Positions 52,873-63,050 of a stretch of 64,000 nt of DNA are shown here, one piece after another. The DNA comes from Streptomyces novaecaesareae (lineage in GTDB: Bacteria > Actinomycetota > Actinomycetes > Streptomycetales > Streptomycetaceae): NCBI RefSeq assembly GCF_000716875.1, contig NZ_JNWQ01000007.1, positions 54,935-118,934 on the forward strand, in the 5' to 3' direction. The translations under genes and the position numbers were made by a program. The first letter of the stretch is position 1. Every line of letters starts with the position of its first letter. Under the pieces are notes generated by a model, which saw only the letters and a program-made list of their open reading frames with translations, was not told the DNA's origin and did no database searches.

Positions 52873-53836
52873 GCGCCGACACCGCCCAGCCGGTGACCCT
52901 CGTCCTGATCCCCGCCGCAGCCGTGGCCGCGCCGCTGCTCGCCCACCGGCTGCTGCGGTGGATCGCCGTACCGACCGTCGTGGTCGAGATCGTGCTCGGA
53001 GTGCTGATCGGTCCGGACGTCCTGGGCTGGGCGCAGGTCGACGACCTGGTCGACGCGCTCTCCCAGTTCGGCCTGGCCATGCTGATGTTCCTGGCCGGGT
53101 ACGAGATCGACTTCGCCAAGCTGCGCGGCGGCCCGCTGAAACGGGCGGGCACCGCATGGCTGGTCTCGCTGGTCGCGGCCCTCGGCGTGGGCGCACTGGT
53201 CAACCCGAACCCGTTGGACGGCGCCTTCGCCGGGCTCGTGCTCACCACCACCGCGATCGGCACGATCCTGCCGATCCTCCGCGACTCCGGCGAACTGCCC
53301 ACGCCCTTCGGCTCGTCGGTGATGGCCACCGGGGCGGTCGGCGAGTTCGGGCCGATCATCGCGATCGCCGCCCTGCTCAGCGGCAACTCCCCGGCCCGGA
53401 CGGCGGTCATCCTCGGTGCCTTCGCGGTGATCACCGCCGTCGCCGTGCTCGCCGCCCGCCGACCCGCCCCGCCTGGACCACCCGGCTCATCGAGCGCACC
53501 CTGCGCACCTCGGGGCAGTTCGCGATCCGCGCGGTGATCCTGGTACCGGCCGCCATGGTCGCCGCCGCCCTCTGGCTCGACCTCGACATGCTGCTCGGCG
53601 CCTTCACCGCCGGGATCGTCTCCCGACTGCTGCTGTCCGACATCCGGCGGGCCGAGGACGAGGTGATCGAGGCCAAACTGGAGGCCATCGGCTTCGGCTT
53701 CCTGGTGCCGGTCTTCTTCGTGGTCAGCGGGATGAACCTGGTGTTCCCGCTGACGGCGCAGCGGGTGCGCGGCGCCGTACGGCCGCCGGTGGCGGAGGGC
53801 GGGGAGAAGCCGAGGGTCCGGGCCGAGAGCTGGTAG
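52869..53836 (+). pseudogene. Frameshifted and truncated cation/proton antiporter (CPA2 type)
   Basis: The first frame (from 52869) codes the N-terminal helices of a KefB/Na-H exchanger: VPTVVVEIVLGVLIGPDVLGW, FGLAMLMFLAGYEIDF, TTAIGTILPILRDSGEL and GEFGPIIAIAALLSG. Near 53440-53475 homology passes to the frame one base earlier, as after a 1-base deletion, and continues TTRLIERTLRTSGQFAIRA, LLGAFTAGIVSRLLL and GFGFLVPVFFVVSGMNL up to 53836. The last helices usual for the family are then missing, replaced by about 28 unrelated residues. Read with a correction the product would be about 322 residues against roughly 400 or more. Two lesions favour a real pseudogene over a sequencing error. Confidence 0.85.
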
Positions 53837-53861
53837 CCCTCGGCCCCGCACGCCGGGCCCC

Positions 53862-55754
53862 TCAGATCACCCCCGCCTGGCGGGCCGTCTCCTCGAAGGC
53901 GCGGGCCACCGGGCTGCCCCGGTACGGGGTGAGGCGGCGGTGGAAGTCCCGGACGTACTCCAGCGAGCGGGCCGAGCGCATCTCCCCCGCCGCGCGCAGC
54001 GCGTCGGTGGCCATGGTGCAGGCCTCGTCGAGGTCCCCCATGCCGAGCCGGGCGGTGGCCAGCACCAGCCGGCAGAAGATCCGGCTGCGCGCGTAGGCGG
54101 GCGAGCGCAGCCGCAGCGACTTCTCGGCGTGCTGCGCGGAGGTGCGCCACTGCTGGAGGTCGCGGTAGCAGTGGGCGAACTCGTCGGAGAGCTGGGCCTC
54201 GTCGAAGTACCGCGCCCAGGACGGGAGTTCGTCGCCGCTGCGGGCCGCCGCCAGGGCCCGCTCGGCGCGCACCAGCGCGGTGGTGCAGGACCGGACGTCG
54301 CCCAGCAGACCGTGCCCGCGCGCCTCGGCGGCGTGCATCAGCGACTGGACCACCGGCGGCACGGCGGTGCCCACGCCCTGCTGGGCGACCCTGGCGAGCT
54401 GCACCGCCTCCCGGCCGTGGCCCAGGTGGACGGCCTGCTGGCTCATCGTCACCAGCACGTAGCCGCCCAGCGCGCGGTCCCCCGCGGCCTGGGACAGGCG
54501 CAGCGCCTGGACGAAGTAGCGCTGGGCCAGGCCGTGCGCGGCGATGTCGAAGGACGTCCAGCCGGCCAGCCTGGTCAGGTCGGCGACCGCGCCGAACAGC
54601 GCCCGGCCGATCTGCTCGCCGTAGCGGCCGCGCAGCATCGGCTCGGCCTCGCTCTCCAGGTAGCGGACCAGTGCCTGGCGGGCGTGGCCGCCGCCGTAGG
54701 CGTGGTCGAGCGCGCGGAAGAGGTCGCCGACGGCGCGGATGGCGGCGATGTCCCCGCGGCCGACCCGCAGGACGGGACGGGACTCGCGGGTCGGGTCGGT
54801 GTACGGCGGTTCGACGGCGACCGGCGGGCGGCGGCTCTGGATGGGCACCCGGCCGATGGTGGGGGCGGTGCCGGTCGTCCCGGCCGTGCTGCGCGCGGTG
54901 GGCACACCCGGCGCACCGGGGGCGCCGGGCAGGCCGGGGGCGCCGAGGGCCTGGCTGCGCGCCGGGCTCGCGGGGGACGCGCCGGGCGCGCCCTGCCCGG
55001 GGGCGCCGGTGACGGCCGCGGAGGCGGCGGACGGCGGGCCGGTGGCGGTGTCCGGACGGGCCAGGGTGGAACCGTCCCGGGCGACCCGCTCGTCGGTGCG
55101 GCCGATCAGCCAGTCCCGGCTGGGGACGACCAGGCCGGCCGGGGTGAAGGCGATCCGGCGCAGCTCGGACTGCGGGCCGTTGTCCTTGCGCCACATGCTC
55201 GCCACGATGTCCACCGCCTCCTGCGGGGTCTCGGCGAACTCCAGGCCGGCGTAGACCGGGGCGCAGGCGTCCAGGCCGAGGTCCTGGGCGGTGAGGCGGC
55301 GGCCGAGGCGACGGGTGAAGACCTCGGCGATCAGGGCGGGAGTGGCGCCGCGGGGCTGCTGGCCGCGCAGCCAGCGGGTGACCGAGGTCTTGTCGTAGCG
55401 CAGGTCGAGGCCGTGCTCCAGGCCGAGCTGGTCGACCCGGCGGGCCAGGCCGGCGTGCGAGAAGCCGGCCTCCTCGATCAGTGCGGCGAGCTGGCCGTTC
55501 TGCGGGCCCGGGCCGACGTGGCCGGTGCCCCGCGCGGGGGCGGCGCCGGTCTCGTGCCGGTCGGGTGTGGCCTGCGCGGGCAGCCGCAGTTCGTCGGCGG
55601 TCGGGGCGTCGTCGGTCAGCGTGTCGCCGGTCAGGGCGTTGGGGGCCAGGGCGTCGGGGGCGTCCGGAAGGGTCCGGCCGACCGGCCCTCGGTGCTGGCC
55701 GAGCGGGTCGAGCGGTCCGTACGCCGGGCTGTCGGTTGCAGGCCGTTGGGGCAT
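53862..55754 (-). CDS. Large HTH-TPR transcriptional regulator-like protein
   Basis: A 630-residue protein. Residues 1-80 are a low-complexity Ala/Pro/Asp/Thr segment. An XRE-like helix-turn-helix follows (about 83-130: FSHAGLARRVDQLGLEHGLDLRYDKTSVTRWLRG). Another Ala/Gly/Pro-rich linker spans about 220-305. The C-terminal part (about 325-620) is helical TPR-like repeats with ALGGYVLVTMSQQAVHLGHGREAV and FCRLVLATARLGMGDLDEA. This layout is common in Streptomyces developmental/secondary metabolism regulators. The ATG was taken at 55754; GTG and TTG codons lie just upstream. It diverges from the 3-hydroxybutyrate dehydrogenase gene. Confidence 0.83.
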   Translation of the reverse strand: MPQRPATDSPAYGPLDPLGQHRGPVGRTLPDAPDALAPNALTGDTLTDDAPTADELRLPAQATPDRHETGAAPARGTGHVGPGPQNGQLAALIEEAGFSHAGLARRVDQLGLEHGLDLRYDKTSVTRWLRGQQPRGATPALIAEVFTRRLGRRLTAQDLGLDACAPVYAGLEFAETPQEAVDIVASMWRKDNGPQSELRRIAFTPAGLVVPSRDWLIGRTDERVARDGSTLARPDTATGPPSAASAAVTGAPGQGAPGASPASPARSQALGAPGLPGAPGAPGVPTARSTAGTTGTAPTIGRVPIQSRRPPVAVEPPYTDPTRESRPVLRVGRGDIAAIRAVGDLFRALDHAYGGGHARQALVRYLESEAEPMLRGRYGEQIGRALFGAVADLTRLAGWTSFDIAAHGLAQRYFVQALRLSQAAGDRALGGYVLVTMSQQAVHLGHGREAVQLARVAQQGVGTAVPPVVQSLMHAAEARGHGLLGDVRSCTTALVRAERALAAARSGDELPSWARYFDEAQLSDEFAHCYRDLQQWRTSAQHAEKSLRLRSPAYARSRIFCRLVLATARLGMGDLDEACTMATDALRAAGEMRSARSLEYVRDFHRRLTPYRGSPVARAFEETARQAGVI

Positions 55755-56063
55755 GTCTGTCAACACCTCTCGGACGTCGCACCGGGCTCTACCAGCACTT
55801 CGGCTGCCTGGGGCGGCGCCCCCTGTCGGGAATCGGCGTGAATGTAGCGAGCATTCGGGCGCTATGGGTGGATCTGACCGAGCAATCCTCCGAACGGGTG
55901 AAGCAACCGCGCCCATTGTGGGGAAGCGGGGGCACCATGGGTTTGGCCTTCTGCGGTCGAACCGTCGATCGACCCTCGTAGTGGTTGCCGCCACAGCCCC
56001 CGGGGATGCTGTGGTGGCCCGCCACATGGGAGCCGGGGCGCCGGATTCCTACCGTTCTCGGCC
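55755..56063. other. Divergent region between HTH-TPR gene and 3-hydroxybutyrate dehydrogenase gene
   Basis: The 309 bases contain, at the right end, the operator-like repeats and promoter of the dehydrogenase gene (see 55991-56055). The left half, upstream of the regulator gene, has no clear boxes. No RNA gene was seen. Confidence 0.5.
55991..56055 (+). promoter_or_regulatory. Operator and promoter of the 3-hydroxybutyrate dehydrogenase gene
   Basis: CCACAGC-N10-GCTGTGG (55991-56014) overlaps TGTGG-N7-CCACA (56010-56026). CCACAT (56022-56027) is followed 14 bases later by CGGATTCCTACC (56042-56053), which includes the -10 TACCGT (56050-56055), 8 bases before the ATG. The transcript is therefore probably leaderless. 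The same composite pattern precedes the MHS gene. Confidence 0.6.
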
Positions 56064-56825
56064 ATGGACACCACTACAGCGCGCCCGCTCGACGGCCGCA
56101 CGGCCCTGGTCACCGGCGCCGCCTCGGGCATCGGCCGGGCCTGCGCCGAGGCCTTCGCCGGGGCCGGCGCCCGGGTCTACGTCGTCGACCTCGCGGCCGG
56201 CCCGGCCGAGGAGCTCGCGCGGCGGATCGGCGGCCACGCGATCGTCACCGACCTCTCCGACCCCGCGGCCGTGGACGCCCTGCCGGCCGACGCCGACATC
56301 GTGGTCAACAACGCCGGGCTCCAACACGTCGCGCCGGTGCACGAGTTCCCGCCCGAGCGCTTCACGCTCATCCAACGCGTCATGGTGGAGGCCCCGTTCC
56401 GCATCCTGCGCCGGACCCTGCCGCACATGTACGAGCGGGAGTGGGGCCGGGTCGTCAACGTCTCCTCCGTCCACGGGCTGCGCGCCAGCGCCTTCAAGTC
56501 CGCGTACGTCACCGCGAAGCACGCCCTGGAGGGCCTGAGCAAGACCGTCGCCCTGGAGGGCGCGCCGCACGGCGTCACCAGCAACTGCATCAACCCGGGC
56601 TACGTCCGAACCCCCCTGGTGGAGAAGCAGATCGCCGCCCAGGCGCTCGCCCACGGCATCCGCGAGGACGAGGTGGTGGAGCGGATCATGCTCGACCGCA
56701 CCGCCGTGAAGCGCCTCATCGAACCCGACGAGGTCGCCCAACTCGCCCTCTGGCTCTGCTCCCCCGCCGCGTCCTACATCACCGGCGCCAGCCTTCCCCT
56801 CGACGGCGGCTGGACGGCGCACTGA
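56064..56825 (+). CDS. 3-hydroxybutyrate dehydrogenase (SDR)
   Basis: Oxidises D-3-hydroxybutyrate to acetoacetate with NAD. The 253-residue product has TGAASGIG near residue 18, NNAG near 86, and the catalytic Ser, Tyr and Lys in NVSSVHG and SAYVTAKH (about 131-152). NPGYVRTPLVEKQI near 185 with the substrate-loop Gln is typical of 3-hydroxybutyrate dehydrogenases. No ribosome binding site is present. The MHS transporter gene downstream may import the substrate. Confidence 0.9.
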   Translation: MDTTTARPLDGRTALVTGAASGIGRACAEAFAGAGARVYVVDLAAGPAEELARRIGGHAIVTDLSDPAAVDALPADADIVVNNAGLQHVAPVHEFPPERFTLIQRVMVEAPFRILRRTLPHMYEREWGRVVNVSSVHGLRASAFKSAYVTAKHALEGLSKTVALEGAPHGVTSNCINPGYVRTPLVEKQIAAQALAHGIREDEVVERIMLDRTAVKRLIEPDEVAQLALWLCSPAASYITGASLPLDGGWTAH

Positions 56826-56868
56826 CCGGCCGGGCCGTGGCGCCTGCCACCATGCCCGCACCGACCAC

Positions 56869-56914
56869 TGTGTGATCCCCCCACATAGGCCTCCGCCCAG
56901 CGGATTCCTACCTT
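56869..56914 (+). promoter_or_regulatory. Operator and promoter of the MHS transporter gene
   Basis: TGTG-N10-CCACAT (56869-56886) is followed 14 bases later by CGGATTCCTACC (56901-56912) with the -10 TACCTT (56909-56914). The order and spacing are identical to the region upstream of the dehydrogenase gene. The predicted leader is about 78 bases. Confidence 0.6.
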
Positions 56915-56997
56915 GTGGCGACACCGTCTCCCCCTCGTCTTCCCCTGTCTCTCCTCCCGTCTCCCCCGTCTCCCCCTGGCCCTGGAAGTGGTGGCAC

Positions 56998-58368
56998 ATG
57001 AACGCCCCTGCAAGCGGTGCGGCTACGCGCAGTTCACTCCCGAGAGTGGTGGCTGCCAGCCTGATCGGCACGACCATCGAGTGGTACGACTACTTCCTGT
57101 ACGGAACGGCGGCAGCGCTGGTGTTCGGGAAGCTGTTCTTCCCGCACAGCGATCCGCTGACCGGGACGCTGCTGTCGTTCCTCACCTACGCCATCGGGTT
57201 CGCGGCGCGGCCGCTCGGAGCGCTGGTGTTCGGTCACTTCGGGGACCGGGTGGGGCGCAAGAGGCTGCTGGTGGTGAGCCTGCTGCTGATGGGCGGCTCG
57301 ACCACGGCGATCGGCCTGCTGCCGACGTACGACTCGATCGGGGTCGCGGCGCCGGTGCTGCTGACGACGCTGCGGCTGGTGCAGGGGTTCGCGCTCGGCG
57401 GTGAGTGGGGCGGGGCCGTGCTGCTGGTGTCCGAGCACGGGGACCAGCGGCGGCGGGGGTTCTGGGCGTCCTGGCCGCAGGGCGGGGCACCGGCCGGGAA
57501 CCTGCTGGCGGCGGGGGTGCTGTCGCTGATGACCACGCTGCAGTCCGACGCGGACTTCCTGTCGTGGGGGTGGCGGGTGCCGTTCCTGCTGTCGGCGGTG
57601 CTGGTGGGGATCGGGATGTGGATCCGGCTGGCGGTGGAGGAGTCGCCGCTGTTCCGGCAGGCGATGGCGAACAAGCCGGAAGCCGAACAGGCGCCGCTGG
57701 TCGGGGTGTTGAAGCACCACTGGCGGGAGGTGCTGGTGGCCATGGGGGCGCGGATGGCGGAGAACATCTCCTACTACGTGATGACGACCTTCGTGCTCAC
57801 CTACGCCGTCAGCCACGCGCACTTCGCCAAGCAGAGCGCGCTGAACGCCGTACTGATCGCCTCCGCGATCCAGTTCGCGCTGATCCCGCTCTTCGGGGCA
57901 CTGTCGGACCGGGTCGGGCGCAAGCCGGTGTACCTGGTGGGCGCGGCCGGGGTCGGGGTCTGGGCGTTCGTGTTCTTCGGGATGGTGGACACCCACTCGT
58001 TCCCGCAGCTGGTCCTCGCGGTGACCGTCGGGCTCGTCTTCCACAGCGCGATGTACGCGCCCCAAGCCGCCTTCTTCTCCGAGCTGTTCGCCACCCGGCT
58101 GCGCTACTCGGGCGCCTCGATCGGCGCCCAGTTCGCCTCGGTGGCCGCCGGCGCCCCGGCCCCGCTGATCGCCACCGCGCTCCTCAAGGACTACGGCAGC
58201 TCCACCCCGATCTCGGTGTACGTCGCGATCGCGGCGGCCGTCACCGTCCTGGCGGTGCTCTGCGGACGGGAGACCCGCGGGCAGGACCTCGCCGGGATCG
58301 CAGCGGAGCAGGAGCCGGCGGGGCAGTCGGCGGACGCCGCCGCGGCCGGAAAGCCCGCCGTCGCCTGA
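56998..58368 (+). CDS. MFS transporter of the metabolite:H+ symporter (MHS) family
   Basis: A 456-residue, 12-helix symporter like the proline/betaine, shikimate and ketoglutarate carriers. It starts [25 protein letters not shown], the MHS N-terminal signature, and has the MFS loop motif [13 protein letters not shown] near residue 81, with a second copy [14 protein letters not shown] near residue 305. The acyl ligand is not clear; context suggests 3-hydroxybutyrate or a related organic acid. ATG 56998 is preceded by GGAAGTGGTGG. It has its own promoter matching that of the dehydrogenase gene. Confidence 0.92.
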   Translation: MNAPASGAATRSSLPRVVAASLIGTTIEWYDYFLYGTAAALVFGKLFFPHSDPLTGTLLSFLTYAIGFAARPLGALVFGHFGDRVGRKRLLVVSLLLMGGSTTAIGLLPTYDSIGVAAPVLLTTLRLVQGFALGGEWGGAVLLVSEHGDQRRRGFWASWPQGGAPAGNLLAAGVLSLMTTLQSDADFLSWGWRVPFLLSAVLVGIGMWIRLAVEESPLFRQAMANKPEAEQAPLVGVLKHHWREVLVAMGARMAENISYYVMTTFVLTYAVSHAHFAKQSALNAVLIASAIQFALIPLFGALSDRVGRKPVYLVGAAGVGVWAFVFFGMVDTHSFPQLVLAVTVGLVFHSAMYAPQAAFFSELFATRLRYSGASIGAQFASVAAGAPAPLIATALLKDYGSSTPISVYVAIAAAVTVLAVLCGRETRGQDLAGIAAEQEPAGQSADAAAAGKPAVA

Positions 58369-58434
58369 GGACCGAGCCGCTACGATCGCGATTTCTCGGA
58401 ATCGACGAACCGACGCCGATTGGCGGCACGCACC

Positions 58435-60450
58435 ATGAACCACCCTCACGAAGGCGCCGCGCCCGCGCTGCGGCGGCTGCTCGACCTGCTCGCCTCGGGC
58501 GCCGCCACCGAGGACTTCGCCGACGTGCTGGCCGACGCCCGCCACCGCGGGGCGCCGGCCGCCGTCCTCGCCGAGCTCGACGACGCCACCTGGCAGGCCC
58601 TGCGGGTCCACCGGACGCTGCGTCAACACCGGCGCCGAGAAGCCGAGTTGACCGCTCTGTTCGACACCGCCGGGGACCTCGCCGCCTCCCGGGACCTGGA
58701 CACCGTGCTCCAGGCGATCGTCCGCCGGGCCCGGATGCTGCTCGGCACCGACACCGCGTACCTGACCCTCCCGGACGAGGCCGCGGGCGACACCTACATG
58801 CGGGTCACCGACGGCTCGGTCTCCGTGCTGTTCCAGACCCTGCGGCTCAGCCTCGGCGACGGCCTGGGCGGGCTGGTCGCACAGACCGCCCGCCCGTACG
58901 CCACCCCCGACTACCGCACCGACGAACGCTTCCACCACACCGGCACGATCGACGCGGGCGTGCTGGACGAAGGCCTGGTGGCGATCATCGGGGTGCCGCT
59001 GCTGCTCGGCGGGCAGGTCATCGGAGTCCTGTTCGCCGCCGACCGCTCACCCCGCGCCTTCTCTCCCGACGAGGTCGCGCTGCTCTGCACCCTGGCCGCG
59101 CACGCCGCGATCGCCCTGGACACCGCCAAGTCGCTGGCCGACACCCGGGCCGCGCTCGCCGAGCTGAACGCCGCCAACGAACTGGTCCGGGCCCACTCCG
59201 CCGCCGTCCAGCGCGCCGAGCAGGCGCACGACCGGCTCACCGACCTGGTGCTGCGCGGCGCCGAGGTGGCGGACGTCGCCGCCGCCGTCGCGACGCTGCT
59301 GGGCGGGGAGATAGCGGTCCTGGACGCCGAGGGCGAGCCGCTCGCCGGACGGTCCGCACCCGCCGCCGAACTGGCCGGCGCGGTCGCCGCCTCCCGCATC
59401 GAGGGCCGGTCCGTACGGCACGGCGAGCAGTGGGTGTGCGCGGTCCTCGCCGGGCACGACACGCTCGGCACCATGGTGCTGCGCGGACGGCCCGACCTCG
59501 ACGACGCCGACCGGCGGCTGTTCGAACGGGCCAGCGTGGTGACCGCGCTGCTCCTGCTGCTGCGCCGCTCGGTGGCCGAAACCGAGAACCGGGTCCGCGG
59601 CGAGCTGGTCACCGACCTGCTGACCGCGCCCGAACGCGACCCGGCCGGGCTCACCGCCCGCGGGCGCCGGCTCGGCGTCGACCTCGCCCGGCCGCACCTG
59701 GTGCTGGTCGCCGAACCCGCCGGTCCGGCTGGGTCGGCCGGTGCGGCTGGTCCGGCCGGCGACGCGAGCGGTGCTGGTGCCGGTGGCGGTGGCGGTGGCG
59801 GTGCCGGTGGCGGTGCCGGTGCCGGTGGCGCGACCGGTGCCGACCGGGGACGGCTGGCGAGCGCGGCCCGGCGGTACCTGTTCGGCTCCCGCGGCGTCAG
59901 CGCCGAGCACGGCGGGGCGGTGGTGCTGCTGGTGCCCGTCGAGACCGGCGGCGCCGAGGACCCGGAGGAGACCGCCCGGCAGGCCGCCGAACGGCTGGCC
60001 CGGCTGGCCGGGTTCCCGGTCACCGTCGGCGCTGGCCGCCCGGCCGCCGGCCCGCCCGCGCTGGCCGCCGCGTACGCCGAGGGCCTGCGCTGCGTCCGCG
60101 CCCTGCGGGTGCTCGGCCGCGCCGGCGAGGGCGCCTCGGCCCACGCCCTCGGCTTCCTCGGAGTGCTGCTCGGCGACGGCCACGACGTGGACGGCTTCGT
60201 CGGCGCCGCCCTCGGCCCGCTGCTGGAGTACGACGCCCGGCGCGGCACCGAGCTGGTCCGCACCCTGCGGGCCTACTTCGACTGCGGGGGCAGCCTCACC
60301 CGGGCCAAGGACGAGCTGCACGTCCACGTGAACACGGTGGTCCAGCGGCTGGACCGGGTGGAGGCGCTGCTCGGACGGGACTGGAACCACCCGGAGCGGT
60401 CGCTGGAGCTCCAGCTCGCGCTGCGGCTGCAGTTGCTCGCGGGGGGCTGA
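58435..60450 (+). CDS. PucR/CdaR-type regulator with GAF domain
   Basis: A 671-residue regulator. A GAF domain occupies about residues 70-220 ([43 protein letters not shown]); a middle region (about 260-400) resembles the degenerate CdaR GGDEF-like domain; the C-terminal PucR helix-turn-helix has [41 protein letters not shown] in its usual place (quoted in parts: [20 protein letters not shown]). Residues 445-465 are a Gly-rich run from a GGTGCCGGTGGC-type repeat (about 59765-59850). It follows the MHS gene by 66 bases and likely controls the dehydrogenase/transporter set. ATG 58435 is preferred over TTG 58420. Confidence 0.9.
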   Translation: MNHPHEGAAPALRRLLDLLASGAATEDFADVLADARHRGAPAAVLAELDDATWQALRVHRTLRQHRRREAELTALFDTAGDLAASRDLDTVLQAIVRRARMLLGTDTAYLTLPDEAAGDTYMRVTDGSVSVLFQTLRLSLGDGLGGLVAQTARPYATPDYRTDERFHHTGTIDAGVLDEGLVAIIGVPLLLGGQVIGVLFAADRSPRAFSPDEVALLCTLAAHAAIALDTAKSLADTRAALAELNAANELVRAHSAAVQRAEQAHDRLTDLVLRGAEVADVAAAVATLLGGEIAVLDAEGEPLAGRSAPAAELAGAVAASRIEGRSVRHGEQWVCAVLAGHDTLGTMVLRGRPDLDDADRRLFERASVVTALLLLLRRSVAETENRVRGELVTDLLTAPERDPAGLTARGRRLGVDLARPHLVLVAEPAGPAGSAGAAGPAGDASGAGAGGGGGGGAGGGAGAGGATGADRGRLASAARRYLFGSRGVSAEHGGAVVLLVPVETGGAEDPEETARQAAERLARLAGFPVTVGAGRPAAGPPALAAAYAEGLRCVRALRVLGRAGEGASAHALGFLGVLLGDGHDVDGFVGAALGPLLEYDARRGTELVRTLRAYFDCGGSLTRAKDELHVHVNTVVQRLDRVEALLGRDWNHPERSLELQLALRLQLLAGG

Positions 60451-60623
60451 GCGGGAGGCCGAGCGGGGAGCCGGACGGGGCTGGGCGCGGGCCGGGCCTG
60501 CTGCCTGCCGGGCCCGGGGGCGGGGGCAGGAGAAGGGGCAGGAGAAGGCGGCTGGTCGGTGCCGCTCGGGCTGGGCGTACAGTGGCGAGGTTGGTCTCGA
60601 ACGCCTGGCAAGGAGCGGCAGCG

Positions 60624-61421
60624 GTGAGCGAGAACGTGCGTTTCGTTTCGATGGGCATAGGTGAGCGCACCGTGCCCTACCAGGAAGCGTGGGAGGAGCA
60701 GCAGCGGCTGCACGCGCTGCGGGTCGCGGACGAGATCCCCGACACCGTCCTGCTGCTGGAGCACCAGTCCGTGTACACCATGGGCAAGCGCACCAACCCC
60801 GCCGACCTGCCGCTGGACGGCACCCCGGTGGTCGAGGTCAACCGGGGCGGCGAGATCACCTGGCACGGCCCCGGCCAGCTGGTCGGCTACCCGATCGTCA
60901 AGCTGCCCGACCCGATCGACGTCATCGCCTACGTCCGCCGGCTCGAAGAGGCGCTGATCCGCGCCGCCGCCGAGTTCGGCGTCGGAACCACCCGGGTCGA
61001 GGGCCGCAGCGGGGTCTGGGTGCTGGGCCGGTCCATCCCGGACGCCGTGGTCGACCCGGCGCAGGTGGTGGACCTCGGCAAGCTGACCCTGCGGATGGGT
61101 CTGCCGCTCGGCATCGACCCGCGGCTGGCGGGCCCCGAGTACGCGCCCTCCAACGCCGGGCAGCGCGGCGACGACCGCAAGCTCGCCGCGATCGGCGTAC
61201 GGGTCGCCCGCGGGGTGACCATGCACGGCTTCGCGCTCAACTGCGACCCCGACATGACCTGGTTCGACAAGATCGTGCCGTGCGGCATCCGGGACGCGGG
61301 CGTGGCCTCGCTCTCCGGCGAGTTGGAGCGCGGGCTCTCCGCCGCCGAGGCGGCACCGGTGGTCGAGCGCCACCTCGCGGAGGTCTTCGCGGAGCTGCCC
61401 GAGCCGGCGCTCAACCGCTGA
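60624..61421 (+). CDS. lipB: Octanoyl-ACP:protein octanoyltransferase
   Basis: Moves octanoyl from acyl carrier protein to lipoyl domains, the first step of lipoate synthesis. The 265-residue product has [13 protein letters not shown] near residue 46, the family signature [17 protein letters not shown] near residue 74, the catalytic Lys186 in DRKLAAIGV and Cys220 in VPCGI. The GTG at 60624 has AAGGAG 8 bases upstream. lipA follows 167 bases later on the same strand; the gap has GAAAGCCCCGGAGC-type short repeats. Confidence 0.96.
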   Translation: MSENVRFVSMGIGERTVPYQEAWEEQQRLHALRVADEIPDTVLLLEHQSVYTMGKRTNPADLPLDGTPVVEVNRGGEITWHGPGQLVGYPIVKLPDPIDVIAYVRRLEEALIRAAAEFGVGTTRVEGRSGVWVLGRSIPDAVVDPAQVVDLGKLTLRMGLPLGIDPRLAGPEYAPSNAGQRGDDRKLAAIGVRVARGVTMHGFALNCDPDMTWFDKIVPCGIRDAGVASLSGELERGLSAAEAAPVVERHLAEVFAELPEPALNR

Positions 61422-61588
61422 GACCGTCCCCAGAGCACGGAAGCCCCGGAGCGCGAAAGCCCCGGAGCACTGGGAATCTACTGACCGGTAGCCGTGTTGC
61501 CCTGCGATTGCAGGGCGGCAGGCCCGGCGAAGGCCGTACAACCACAGGCGTACCCTGGGGGTACCCCGTCTAGTTCTAGGAGTCGCAC

Positions 61589-62542
61589 GTGTCCGCTGTC
61601 GCGCCCGACGGCAGGAAGCTGCTCCGCCTGGAGGTCCGCAACAGCGAGACCCCCATCGAGCGGAAGCCCGAGTGGATCAAGACCCGCGCGAAGATGGGCC
61701 CGGAGTACAACGCCCTCCAGTCGCTGGTGAAGAAGGAGGGGCTGCACACGGTCTGCCAGGAGGCCGGCTGCCCCAACATCTTCGAGTGCTGGGAAGACCG
61801 CGAGGCGACCTTCCTCATCGGCGGCGACCAGTGCACCCGCCGCTGCGACTTCTGCCAGATCGACACCGGCAAGCCCGCCGAGTTCGACCGCGACGAGCCC
61901 CGCCGGGTCGCCGAGTCCATCGTCACCATGGACCTCAACTACGCCACCATCACCGGCGTCGCCCGCGACGACCTGGAGGACGGCGGCGCGTGGCTGTACG
62001 CCGAGACCGTGCGCCAGGTGCACGCGATGACCGCCGACCGCGCGGCCGGCCGCACCGGCGTCGAGCTGCTCATCCCCGACTTCAACGCCGTCCCCGAGCA
62101 GCTGGCCGAGGTCTTCTCCTCCCGCCCCGAGGTGCTCGCGCACAACGTCGAGACCGTGCCGCGGATCTTCAAGCGGATCCGCCCGGCGTTCCGCTACGAG
62201 CGCTCGCTGGACGTCATCACCCAGGCCCGCGCGGCCGGGCTGGTGACCAAGTCCAACCTGATCCTGGGCATGGGCGAGACCCGCGAGGAGGTCAGCCAGG
62301 CGCTCGCCGACCTGGTCGGCGCCGGCTGCGAGCTCATCACCATCACCCAGTACCTGCGCCCCTCGCTGCGCCACCACCCGGTCGAGCGCTGGGTGAAGCC
62401 GCAGGAGTTCGTCGAGCTCCAGGAGGAGGCCGAGGAGCTGGGCTTCGCCGGCGTCATGTCGGGCCCGCTGGTCCGCTCCTCGTACCGGGCCGGCCGGCTC
62501 TACCGGCAGGCGCTGGAGCGGCGCGAGCAGGCCGCGGTCTGA
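61589..62542 (+). CDS. lipA: Lipoyl synthase (radical SAM)
   Basis: Inserts two sulfurs into the octanoyl group. The 317-residue enzyme has the auxiliary cluster cysteines Cys56, Cys61 and Cys67 ([12 protein letters not shown]), the radical SAM motif CTRRCDFC (Cys82, Cys86, Cys89), and the C-terminal RSSY motif near residue 300. The GTG at 61589 has AGGAG 6 bases upstream. TACCCT near 61551 may be the -10 of a separate promoter. Products serve the E2 encoded at 45.7 kb. Confidence 0.97.
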   Translation: MSAVAPDGRKLLRLEVRNSETPIERKPEWIKTRAKMGPEYNALQSLVKKEGLHTVCQEAGCPNIFECWEDREATFLIGGDQCTRRCDFCQIDTGKPAEFDRDEPRRVAESIVTMDLNYATITGVARDDLEDGGAWLYAETVRQVHAMTADRAAGRTGVELLIPDFNAVPEQLAEVFSSRPEVLAHNVETVPRIFKRIRPAFRYERSLDVITQARAAGLVTKSNLILGMGETREEVSQALADLVGAGCELITITQYLRPSLRHHPVERWVKPQEFVELQEEAEELGFAGVMSGPLVRSSYRAGRLYRQALERREQAAV

Positions 62543-62566
62543 CCGGTCCGACGCGTTTGAGCCATT

Positions 62567-62596
62567 GGAAGGGCGGAGCTGCGGCTCCGCCCTTCC
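62567..62596 (+). terminator. Terminator of lipA
   Basis: GGAAGGGCGGAGC pairs with GCTCCGCCCTTCC across a 4-base loop, followed by GGGTTTC, 24 bases past the lipA stop. Confidence 0.85.
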
Positions 62597-62716
62597 GGGT
62601 TTCACCATGCTTTGACTGCCTGGTCACAGACTGGTAACACGGGGTGGGGACGATGGACGCCCAGCAAGCGTTCGATTCTTCTCAGCCACGATCAGCCACG
62701 AGAGGAGCTGTTCGGC

Positions 62717-62911
62717 ATGGAGATGCGGATCCGGTCGGTGCGATCGGTGGGGGCGGCGCTGCGGTTCGCCGAGAGCGTCCTGCTGGCGCCCGGCCAGCAG
62801 CACGCACGTCGCAACGCGTGGGCGGCGGTGTGCGAGAACCGTCAGCACGCGGCGGACCGCCGGCACGACGCGGTGGCCGCCGGGGCGGCGGCGAAGCCCG
62901 TACGGCCGTGA
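62717..62911 (+). CDS. Small basic hypothetical protein downstream of lipA
   Basis: A 64-residue basic protein, MEMRIRSVRSVGAALRFAES at the start and Ala/Arg/His-rich after, with no membrane segment or Cys pair. The ATG has GAGAGGAG about 9 bases upstream, and codon use fits coding. A small gene sits in the same place between lipA and the DUF4191 gene in other Streptomyces, as I recall. Function unknown. Confidence 0.7.
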   Translation: MEMRIRSVRSVGAALRFAESVLLAPGQQHARRNAWAAVCENRQHAADRRHDAVAAGAAAKPVRP

Positions 62912-63050
62912 ATCCCCTGCCGCGCTGAAGTCCCCGCGACGGTGGGGCCGGTCGCTGTGCGCGACGGCGTACGGGCACACGGGTCACGGTTCGGACGAAC
63001 GGGTACCCGGGCTTGGATATCCCGTACCCGTGCCACGTACCATGAGCGTT

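Noticed and set aside
59765..59850. Gly-rich repeat as a frameshift or sequencing fault in the PucR-like gene
   Set aside because: The frame stays open on both sides with the expected domains; it is a low-complexity linker.
57405..60623. A single very long frame running into lipB
   Set aside because: The upstream part is a shadow of the MHS and PucR genes; homology and the AAGGAG site place the lipB start at 60624.
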